A stretch of 64,000 nt of DNA, taken from positions 1 through 64,000 of the forward strand of contig JBAZKW010000002.1 in the NCBI GenBank assembly GCA_041650595.1, given 5' to 3'. Shown in pieces: positions 41,564 to 53,500 of this stretch; the first letter of the stretch is position 1, and the number at the start of each line of letters is the position of its first letter. The stretch comes from CALFCX01 sp041650595 (GTDB lineage: Bacteria > Margulisbacteria > WOR-1 > JAKLHX01). The notes beneath the pieces were generated by a model. That model was not told where the DNA came from and searched no databases. It worked only from the letters and a program-made list of their open reading frames with translations. The position numbers were made by a program, and so were the translations under genes.

Positions 41564-44500
41564 TTAAGGAGTGATCATCGGCACCACTCTAACGCTTTTT
41601 GTATCAAAATATCCTTTTATCCTGTCGGGGTTGGCAAGAACACTGGCAATGGATTTGTCGATATATGGAATATTGAATTCCGTATGTTCTATAAGATGCC
41701 ATTTTTTCTTTGAGACCGGCATGTTGTTTCCCGCCAGCAACCAGCCGGTTGCAAGAGTAACGACCTCTTCCAGTTTTTTGTCGCTTAATTTTGCAACGTC
41801 CTCGTCCATATTAAGGCCACACTCGCGCAGCGCGGGCTTTAGCGCATTCTTTTTATCGAGGACTGCGATGACCTCCTGCAAAAGCGCGGGGTGCTGTCTT
41901 AGGTCACAGACCGCTACCCTGAAATTATCATCGGTATTCGAAGCGATCCTCTTCAATGTTTTTTCGCTCATCGCTTGATCTCTTTCCTTTATGGACCGGT
42001 AAATTTCCGCCATCTTTTTTATATCGCCCTGCGTCAACAGAACGGGCATCTCTCCCGGCTTATAATCCTGCCCTCTTTCATTGACTAATATCCTTGATAT
42101 AGCCAACGACACGACCGAGCCGAAAACTTTTTCGTCCGCTTTTTCCAGGTCCGCAAGGTTTTCTATGCCGGCATCAAAACACGCCCGGCGAAGCACTCCG
42201 TCACGGCTCAAGACTTCCCTTACCTGCGACCATAGATTGGGCAAGTTCCTTAGAGCCTGGAGCGGGATATTGGCGGGAAACCCGATCTTGTCCAGATTTT
42301 TTCTCTCCGTATCAGCGGTCGCCATGTTTTCCAGTGTCATAAAATTTGTGGCGGCGTCTTTTACCGCTTCAGACATCTGCTGCTGTGTCATGCTGGTCCC
42401 GTTTGCAAAGACTTTCTCTATGAAAGCTTTCGTTTTCGGCGAACCAAATTTTTGGATAAAATCTGTCTGCCAGGCACTGAACTCAAGAGCCTTTGCCGTG
42501 ATCTCGGATATATCTTCCTGAGTCAGTTCGGGTCTCGGCACGGCCGTTGATTCCCAGAATCTGTTCGGCGGAACTGTTTTTGTCGTGTCGGCAGCGGGGT
42601 TCTGTTCCGATATCTTTAAGTATTCATCCACTATATTCCTCGGGTGGACAAGCCCGCTGTCAAGCTTTGTGATATATTCACTTACTGTATTGCATTTTTT
42701 CCATATGGTCGGGAACCGGTTGCTGAACTTTTCTCTTTGTCCGCTCTCTTTGCTAAGTAGGTACCGCCAGTTGGGGATAAGCCCGTCCAGCACTCGCTCT
42801 TCTTCGGCGGGCGTCAGGCCTTCCCTAAACATGCTGTCAATTTTATTAAAATCGTTTCCAAGCCCTTCTTCTTTTATCTCTAGCGGAAAACCAAACTTGT
42901 CCTCGACCCGGCTTCTTGTCTCGAACAATGGGCACATGAAACGTAATCCGGAAATGATCTGTATGTTCTTTTTCTGAAGATCGGACATCATCGGATACAT
43001 TTTTCCTATTTCCTCAAGTGAGAATGGTTCCATCTGGTCTCCCGAAAGCGGAGCCACCCAGCCATTGAGCGCGTCCTTAAGACCGGCCTTACGGTTGGCT
43101 TCTTCTTCCGTCAATTTTGCCTGCTTTACTAAATCATAGACTTTCGCGTTTTCATTAATAATGGCAAGCCCAAGTCCGGCGTCATAAGCAAGGCCCGCAA
43201 TCGTTATCCCGATAGGACCTCCCGACATTCCATATGTCCATAATCCGATGCCTCCGCCGACTGCCATGGATTTTGCAAGACCAATCGTGCCTCTTGTCAT
43301 GTTTCCATCCTGAGCCTTACCCTGCTCAAGACCATAGGCTGCGATAAAGACCGGCGCGATTATTCTTGTTGCCGGAAGGGCTTTGCCTGTCAATCTCTCC
43401 AGCAGCTTCATCTCTCCGGCGGTAAGCACAGTCGCCGCAGCGCCTTGTGCGATCTGGCCCGGCACAGAATCAGCGGGGATAAGCCTCGCTGCCCACTCCG
43501 CGGGATTGGCCCAGCTGTTGAGGATCGAGACATCCGCAAGAGCGGCAAACACTGCACTCTCTCCGAGCGCCTGGTATTTTTCGGCTAGTTTTTTCACGCC
43601 TTCTCCGCCTATCTTGGCGCCTGCAAGGCCAAGAGCAAGAGACATGGCTCCGCGATATTTCGGCGGGAATAAGACTGCCAGTTTTGAACCGGTAATAAAA
43701 CCTCCGATATCGCCCGTGCCTATTAATGCATCCTGTCCTGTCTTCCAGTTCCTGGCAGAACCGTAGATAAATACAAAGTCGCCCGCCCCGTGCGCCATTT
43801 TTTGTACATCTGCAAAAGATTTTACTCCGATCTTTCGGATGGCTTCTATGCCTTTTACCTGTCCCGTGAACACTGTTATGCCCTCAAGATTGCTCTTCGC
43901 ATCGTTCCAAACTGTGACAGCGCTGATCTTCTGATGCTCTTCAAGTTCTATTAACGCTCTGTCAATTTCTTCCTTTGCAAATCCCTGTGAGCCAAGATCT
44001 TTTTCCAACCCGGATTTTGAAAGTTCTTTTTTGTCGTTGATATTACCGTTCCCGTCCACATATCCGGCCTTGATAAGAGTATTTCTCATCTTTGGCCCAA
44101 GATCATCCATTTTCACGACACCGGTACACTTGCCGCTCGCTGCCTTGAATACGTTGTCAACAAGCGAGCCGATGAGTACGAACGAACCGGCGGAGAGAGC
44201 AAAGCCCTTGGTCTCATTCGTCAATTTATCCCTGAACGCTGTCGCGTCGGTCCAGTCTCCGGCAGATCCGTCAGCAGCCTTAAGGGACCTGTCGAACTTA
44301 AGAACTAGAGAATTATCCTGGGCCCTGGCAAAAAGTTCCCCTCCTATTTCAAATATCGAGACCTCTCTTTGGGAATCCCTATGCATTAACTTCCCATCTG
44401 GGGTAAGCATGATACCGGACGGGGATTTGCCTTCCATGACCTCATAAGTGGTCTGCCCTTCGCCCGTCACTGCTTCCCTAAGCATCATGCCAGTCGATGT

Positions 44501-47500
44501 GATCACCACTCTGGAAGCGCCAGCCGCGTCTTGAGCCGGCTTTTGACCCTGTACAGGTGCCGTGGCATCGGCCGCTGCGGTTTCCTGCTTGGGCATCGCT
44601 TTTGCTGACACCCTTAATTGTTTTGCGCCGATAAAATTCTCGAGCTGCTTTGCGATGATATGGCTGTCGACCGCCGCAACAAAACGGGGATCGCCTTTTA
44701 TGGCAGTACAAATGAACGCCTTCACTTCGACGATCTCATGCCCCAAAGTCCTTGAAGCCCTGTCGATAAATCTTTTTTCCGAAAAATCGCGGAACACAGT
44801 TCCCATTAGCCTTTCAAATGCGTTCTTCTTTAGAACTGATTCGCTTAGGAATATCGTCACTTTTCCTTCGGGGTCTATCACATAGACCGCGTCGCTCCCG
44901 GTGTTGCCAATCATTCCTTTATCCGCAATCTTGATGCTGATATCGCCCCTTTCCATCGCTTCTCTTATGCCCTCGGGCAACAGCCTGCTCGAATCCAGAT
45001 TGTCCAGTGTCTTGGTTATTATGCCTTTTTCTGTATCTCTCATATCACGGCTTCTACTGATCAGTTCTTCCATAGCTTCACGCGAAACAATAGCGCCATT
45101 ATGGGCGCCGGTCGCCGAGGGTAGTCCCAGTATCGTTCTGATCTTGGCTTTTTCACTTTCATTACAGCCGCAATCTCCAAAGACCTTTAATAGGTCTGCC
45201 TCAGTTGGCGACCTTTTCATAAGAATAGATCTCAATTGCACGCTTGCTTTGTTTATTACTGCCTGTCTTATCTCCGGAGCCGGAGTCTGGGGAGCTGTTC
45301 CGGCACTGGCTTCCGCCGCTATTTGCGACTGATCTGCAATCTGTCTCGTTCCGACAGAACCATTGTTTCCGGTTAATATCAGCGTCAAATTCGTTCCGCC
45401 AGTTGAACTGTCAAAATGTGTTATTACATCGATATCTGTTCCGGCTCCAGACCTGACCGCGGCCTGAAGGTCTTGGACGCTAGGCTGCGGCCCTTCGATA
45501 TGCGTGTGCGCCGACTTTCCTGCAACCCTTTTGTTGAAACTCGGCAGTGTTCCCGATGTGTCCCTGGCTGACACAGCTTCAATATTTGAGGGATCAAACT
45601 CGATTGCACGCTCATATTGTCCGCCATTCATCTTGAATATCTTGTATTTACTCTTGTATTTTGCTAACTCGCTGTTAAGCTTCTGAAAATCAATAAGTCC
45701 GTTCTGGTAGCGGGTCAATATATTCCCTATCTCATAAACCGCCTGCCTGTCCTCGCATACAAGCATTGTATTCGGTTGCTCTATCCCCGTGACAATAAAA
45801 TGTTTTGCGTCCTGAGGATCAGCAGATAGCACAAGCCTGGATGGCAGCTCAAAACCAAGCTCATGGGAAGAGCTCGCAGACCGGCTTAAAGCCTCAAGAT
45901 TTGAGGAATCAAAAAGCACCACGGGCCGATTGTCATGATTTATTACTAGAGATACCGAGCCGTCCCTTCCTTTCACGACTTCCTGGAATGACGGGGTCAA
46001 GGTCGCTCCGTTCTCGTCAAAGCTGGACATCGTCCATTTAGTTCCTGCTTTTTGTCCTTCCACGCCCTTTGGAGCCAGTCCCCGGAGAAAATCTTCAAAT
46101 ATTTTTTCACATTGTTCTTCGGTCAGGTCATCGACACTTTGGCCTTTAAGATCTATTCTTCCGGCTGATACAAGGTCTCTTGTTTCATCCTTCCTGGTCT
46201 GTCGGACAATTATGCTTTGGCTTCCATCGCGGCTCCTGGTCAAATTGACAACAGGGATCCTGCCGGGTTTTTCCGCCATGAACCGCTCTAACTCTGTTAA
46301 TATTTCTGTAGCCCGCTGCTGATTGACAAGCGCTAGTACCGTCTCCAACTGCACGACATTCCCATCGACAAGGTACCTTGGGCATGCATCTTTGAGCGTA
46401 TCTCTAATATCTCGCAGCTTCTGCTGGGGTGAAACTTGATCAACGCTTCTCCGGGGCTGCCTACCGACAGATTGCTCCGGAACAACTTCTGGCAAGCTTC
46501 CAACCTGGTTTTCTCTTCTTGTTTCCACATCTTGAATTGGTCCCGCGGTTGTTTCTACAGTCTGCGCCCTGCTTTGTCCAAACACTAACAATGTATTTGC
46601 CAACCTCTGTTGCCTGTAATAATGCATCCTTCCTTCCATAACATCTCTCAAGCTCACTGTCTGCGGTTGCCCGTTTATTTCAAGTTGTACTGTTATATTC
46701 CCTAGCACCTCTTGAAGCGACAGCTTTTTAAGGCAGCCCTCGAGAAGCTGGCTCGACGCCTGCCCCATTATTGCGCCTACATGATGGCCTATCTCCGAAG
46801 GTAACAGCCCCTGCGCACGGAGCTCGTTCAACCTCTTTGATATCAGCTTAAATTGTTCATTATAGACATCCATCAACTCTTTCTTTAATCCGATTATATT
46901 TTGGGGATTTTTTTTAAGTGTAGCTTCCATCTTTTTAAGGTATTCATTTTTTGCGCCTTCGATTTGCTTTTCGCTAAGTCCTGCATTCCTCAAAACTTGC
47001 TCTATCACGGTCCAGGCTGCTTCCTCAACTGTTTTTGCTTCCTGCACGCCTCTGCCGAATTCAATGAACGGCTTAAATATCGCGTTGAACACCATTGATG
47101 AATGCCGGCTTGAAGCGACAAAATTATTCCTAAAGGACTCTTCGCCCAATACCTGGAGGTAATGATAATAATCGATCAATTCAGTTCCTGTAATAAGCAG
47201 CCTGCCGGAGTTTGCTTCTGTCTGTTGCCTGATAAAAGTCAGCTCTGCCTCACCGGCGTTCGCCGCCATAAAGTTGTCTTTAGGTTTCTTGTCTGTACCG
47301 ACCTCAAGGCTGATCAGCTGCATGTATTCAACATCATGCGGGGTTCTTCTGCCGCCCCACCTTCCTTTAAGCTGAGTTTCCAGTCCGGGATCCGTCCCGA
47401 GACAGATATAGCCGTATCCAGTTCCCTTGAAATCCGCGCCGGTACCTACCATCAATGTACAGATATTGACACCTTTGTCCTTTGCCTGCTTCACCAGCTC

Positions 47501-50500
47501 GTGCGCTATTTCCGGCCAGTCACCCCACTGCTGTGTTCTTTTTCTCAATTCCGCTTCAAGCGTATCAGCGGATATCAGCTGTGAATCTCCTGCCTTTACC
47601 TGTCCTGCTTCAATAAGACGCCTTTGGAATTCCAGCGCTTCCGCATCATTCTGGAAAAATACGAGCACAGGAGCATCGGGTTTGGCGCGCCTGTTCTGCG
47701 CGATCTGCTCTACCACGAACGAATCGCGTGTTTGGCTGTCCTTGACAAAGAACAATCCTTTGTCGGTTGACATGCCCATGGGAGGCGCGTTCAGTGTGTA
47801 TATCTGCGTCCTCGGGTCATGCATCCTCCCGGGTGTTGCCGTGTAGCCTGTCGAGAGCCTGTTGTAAAGCGCGTCAAGGTTGAGTAGCATGTTCGAATCG
47901 AACTGAAAAGCGTCTTCACCGCTTGCTCCCGGAACGATCTTGTTCAACATGGACAGCACCTGGTGGTCTATCCCGGAAAGGACTTTTCCGGGAGATACAA
48001 CGCCGTTCTCAAGCAGGAGGTATATGTTGTTTTCCCTGTCAACACGGAAATCAATATTGATGTCCATGCAGTACTTGAGTTTTATCACCGTGTCCACTAT
48101 TTTTCTTTGTTCCTCGCTCAACCTGTCCAGTTTTTCTTTCCCTGCTTTTGTGGGCTCATACAACTGCGCTCTCTTATCCTTTATTGTGAAATCCACTCCC
48201 TCACGCATTTGCCTGGAAACAAAATCGATGGCTTCACGTACCGGCGAAAGCGCCTGCGCATTCTGTCCGAGTAACTGCACACTGTAGTTCTGCCCTTGCG
48301 CCACATGGGGCTCATCGCGCACAAGAAGGTATCTCATCGGACCGAACCTTGTTTCCGCGGTGTGCCCCTGAAGGTTGCCTATCTCGTTGAACGCCCGCTC
48401 TGATTCCTCGGATAGCACTATCTGTTTTGAATATTGTTCTTTCTTTTCTGCAACATTTTCTCTCATAGAGGCGCTGACCCTGCCCACCTCTATGCCAAGT
48501 GATTCGCATATAGGCTTAAAATTATCCTGATAGAGTTGTTCAACCAGATTATCCGCCCAGCTGGTCATCCTGACCGGCATCCCCGTGGAAAGATTTAAAT
48601 ATATGCACCTGAACACCTCCGGCAACGATTTACCATAACCGGTACCCATTTCAGCAACGGATTCTATTTTTCCGCTTTGATGTGGGATGAAGATGGCTTC
48701 CAGCTGTGCCTGGCTCATGTTGAAACCAAACTGTTGATTTGCGACCCTCCATGCAAGGACGGCAAACCTTTGCTTAAGCGCTGTTGGCACATCAGGGACA
48801 TTCGACGGATCAGCCCCGGCTTCTATCGCGCTCCTTCTTTGTTCGGCAATCTTGGAATAATCCGTTTTAATTTTCTCCCATTCTGATTGAATAGATATGG
48901 TCTGATCTATTGTAATTGTTCCGACCTGTGCAAGAGTATATTTTGCAACGTTTTCCACTTCAGTAGGGATCATTTCCCGCTGCGCTTCGCTTGTTCTGGG
49001 GTCAATCGGCTTGCCTTCCATAAATCTTGCCATCTCATCCATACTGCTTATGGCCTGCCCCGGCTGAGACGGTCCTATTTGTTTTTTTTCGGCTTGCCTT
49101 TGCCGAATAGCGTCTGACAGAAGATTTCGCAAGGGATCAGAGGCCTTTCCTTCGTGACGAATTTCTAACCCGTTTTCCGCCGGGGGTGTTGCTTGAAAAG
49201 CATTCGCGAATATTACGAGAACATCTTTCCCGTCCGCGCCCGGCCTGACAGCCATGGTCTCTTGCCCTTCTTGAGCAGCAGAGGCGTAATATTCGACGCG
49301 TGATATGCCTGCGGCAGAAAGCGCATCTTTTGATTCTTTAATAAATTTTGCTACTTCTGGATCGATATCAAGGCTTCCCTGTTTTACCGATAAAGAAATG
49401 TCGCCGTTTTTCTGTGTTTCGAACTCTATGACCGAGCTTGCATGCTGCTGGCTTGCCAGCCTATCCGATATAGCCAAAGAGGCGTATTTCCTAACCTCTC
49501 TTTGGAGAATAACCGTCATATCTTCCACTGACCCTCCTTTTTGTCTGACCGACCTTTCTGCTCTGTCCTGAATCCTGCGCCCTATCTCATCCCTTGCTAC
49601 CCCCGCTCTTGTCCATGCCTCGCAATCCCTTATCAGGTCTAGTTTGTCAGACGCAAATGGCATGAGAACGCGTTCCCTGCCGGTCATCTTCGCAAAACTC
49701 TCTATCTGTTTATTGAGGTCGGCGATCAGCTCGAGCATCGCCTTGATCTGTCCTTTAGGATCGTTTCCGTATAACGCCTGCGTGTCGCTTACGACCTTCT
49801 GGTATACGTTGGCCCAGTATTCCTTTCCGGTCATTTTCTGTATCAACGCTTCCATCTCGTTTCTCGCGGCATCGATCTCCTTCTGATCCGGATTTTTTCC
49901 CCGGCTCAGAGCAATGATCCTGTCCTGTAATTTTTTCGCCTCCGCAGGGATCCCTTTTCCAAAGTCTTCTTTGAGGTCTTCCAATGCCCGTAGCGGCAAT
50001 CTCTGCTCTCTTGTCGCCTCGCCTAGGCACATATCCGCCACCGTCTGCCTTATCTCTCCTTCCAATCTCTCTCTCCATATCCGTCTTGCTTCCGCCGTTA
50101 CCTGACTGTCAGTCATTGAACTGCCCGCGTTTTTAACAAGTTTTTCTGTTTTTTCAAAAAGTGCCTGATTTTTGGCAATATACTGGTCAAGATAGTAATC
50201 GATTATTACGGGGTCCAGCCTTCCCAAAGTGTCCCTGGCCTTCTTTTCCATCTCTCCCAGATAGATCGAATCGACCTGCATCATTATTTCCTGAGCTTTG
50301 TCTTTTTTGATTATCTTGCCATCCCCATCCAGGAAAAGGATCCTTTCCCCGTAAAAATAGACACAGTTTTTGTTTACTTCGTTTTTATCGAGACCTTTTA
50401 GCTTATCGGCTGCCGCATTGCGGCCTCTTTTTTGTACCCTGTCCACCCACATATAGAACCTGCCCTGCGCCTGGCCCAATGCCTTTGTAGTAAGGAACTC

Positions 50501-53500
50501 TCCAAAGAAAAATCTTACGGAATCCGGAATGACGGCTGCACGCCCCAGGCTCTTGTGCATCCAATCAACAGCGTCTCTTTTGTAATCCGCCAGGGTCCAA
50601 CCCGCTGTGCGCATTCTTCCTACGGACTTCTCCCACGCAACATCGACAAAGTCATCGACCGGCTGGCCTGCTTTTTTCATCAAAGAATTATATTCCTTGA
50701 TCACATTTCCCATGTGGTCGGCAATGTATTTTCTTATCCCGAGCTTTTGGCCTAATCCTGTCCTTTCACACCACTTGGTCAGCCTGTCCATCAACTCCAC
50801 GGGCGTATAGTACAAGCCCCAATTCGTAGCAAGTCCGTCAAGTCCTACCGCTTTTCTTCCCACCTGGCGGCCCATACCGTACCATCTGTTTGCTATGCCT
50901 ATGGCAAAAGGAGCGAATACCATAAAGGAACCGACCATCTTTGATATGTCGTCATCGGTAATATTTTTAGGGTCTTTGCTAAAAATATTTATAAGATCGC
51001 TGAACCAGACCTTCAGACTGTAGCTGTATGCTCCCATCATTCCTGTCATCTGCCCTAACTTGGCCGCCAATGCCTGCCCCTTCTGCTTGAGGTCAAGCTC
51101 TTTAGTCTTGTTCCCTGGATCTAACCTGCAGGCTATCAAGTCTTCGACATATCCTTCTGTTTCTCTAATCATGCCCGCAAAAATAATCGATATCTGCGGC
51201 GCGACAACAGCGAGCTGCCCCACCATTTTTGTCGCCTCCCAGGTACCGCCTACAGCTACATCATAAGCAAGATCACCGGCTGGCCTGTCAAGCACTCCGT
51301 CGGTAATGGTATCCAAAAGTCCGAATGGAGCTTCATACCCCTTCCCGCTTCTGTCAGGCACGACCGAAACTTCCTGATGCTGTTTCGTCTTGTTTTTGTC
51401 GATGAATTTCAATCTTGTCAGGTCCAGGCTCTGGAACGGCATTTGGGAGTAGAATATATCTTTTTTAAGATCGGCCTCGCCATAAACGGAAAATATATCT
51501 ATAAGGACCTGCCCGAGAAAACGGCAGCATTCTCTTGTGTTTGCGGATTCTCCCTTGAGCTTGATATCCGCATCTGGTCCTGTATATACAGAAACTGACC
51601 CTTTGCTTTTCTGAAGCTCATCCCTCAAAGCCTCAAGTTTGGGGATCCATTCATCGTATTGCCGCGGATCAAAGAACATTTTTCCTTCTTTCATCATCTG
51701 TTCGACAAGCGGCCGATAGTCTGTCTCGGTGAATTTCGCTTTTGTGTCTGTTAGAAAATCTATAATAAGGCCTATCGTCCTTGCGTCAAGGGAGTTGGCC
51801 TTTGAAAGGGCATCCTGTCCGCTGAACCTTGTTGCAACGGCAAGAGCGGGATTCTTTTCGGAACCAAGCAGAGCAAGGTACCAGTATATGCTCATGTTCT
51901 CTGAATCACTGTTCATTATGGAACCGACTGCCTGCTTTAACCTGAAAAGCCTGCTCCTGTAGGTGAAAAGCTCGCCCTCGTTAGCTGGCCCATAACCTAA
52001 TGATATATCCCCTTTCTGGAATATACCGCTTCCAATCTTTGACAGCGTCGATAAGAACGGCATCACGCTGAGAATCGTCGTCATTACAGGCAAGTCCTTT
52101 TGCTCCGTCTGTGAGGTAAGGAAATACGCCGAAAGTATCCTTTTTGCCCGGGTCGTCTGGAGGTCCTCGCCCACCGTCACGCTCAGGCTCTCCCATTTCC
52201 CTCCGTCTCTTGTAAGGATATTTGTCACGAACTCCGTGTAATTAGTGATGTCTTTAGCTTGAAGCCCAAGCTCGCGCAGCGCACTTTTCCCGATAGCATC
52301 CCTTATGAAATCTTTTGATCCTTCGTGCTTTTGCTTTATCCCGTCCAGGAACGAGTTGTCTATGCTGGCATCGGTCAAGAACGAGAAGCTCTTCATCATC
52401 CGTACCGCGGCGGATTCCTTGATTTTTCCGGCAAGAGCCGCAAGAGCGTTAAAAGTTGTCTGCGCCTTTTTAATGTCGCTTTGGCTTCCGATCTCCGCGT
52501 CTTTACTGATACGTTCAAGCTCATCATTGAACTTCTTCTTTTCATCTTCGGAAATTGCATTGCTGCTGGCAGTTTCTATTTTGCCCTGCAGAAAAACCAT
52601 CATTTCTTTGTTACTCTTATTTATGACCCCCAGCGGTTTTTGTGCTTCATTCAGATCTTTTTCATGCTTGGTGATCATACTGGCAAGTTCGGTCTCAAAT
52701 ACTTGAAAGTATTGCGCACATTCCAATAGCTCTCCTGTCCTTGACTTGAAAACGGTCATTTTAAATAACATCAGTTTGTAATTATCCGCTCCCTTTATTT
52801 TTGGGATGTCCGCTGATGTCGCCAGCGCCATGTCTTTGCCTTCCCCGTATGATTTGCCAAGAGTTCTTGTAAAAGGATCGTTTATCCGGCTCTGCGGCGG
52901 CAAGTCAGTAACAACGCCTATCTGGAAACTCACTGTACTCAATACAGACATCGCTTTGTTGAATCTGGCAACGTCTTCTCCTTCACCTTCCTTGGGTTCG
53001 AACGAGTACATGGAGGAGCCAAACTTTTGGGGATCGTTTTTGATAAGTTGGACTAGATCCTTCAATGCCGCAATGTTCTCATCGCTGAGGCCGGGCTTCA
53101 TTATCTTCAGGGAATTTTTGACCTTTATAAGTACAGTTCTTGCTTCTTCTGAAAGTTTTTCGTTTTTTGACAAAGCGTCCAGCCTTGCATGCCATTGTCC
53201 GCTTATTTTTGAGAACAGCGGATTGGACACAGAGTACAGGACCTTATAATCATCAGCTCCCAATCCCGAAACTTTGGCAGCACCCACCAAAGCACCCTGC
53301 TCATCTTTACTCAGGGAAAAATTCGGCTCGGTCCTGTAATACCCCTGGCTAAATACCTCAATAACGCCTTCGATGTCGTCCGTGGTCAATCCTGCAGGGA
53401 TCTCTCCTTTTTCGACTATCCCCTCGTATCCCGATGTCTTCTCCCACCCCGCGTATGCCAGCGCCAGCTTTATGTTGGATGTCGGAGAAAGTTCAGGCAG

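Noticed and set aside
42081..46641. Several plus-strand frames of 100-150 codons opposite the giant gene
   Set aside because: They lie opposite a continuous, well-composed frame and show no protein-family patterns.
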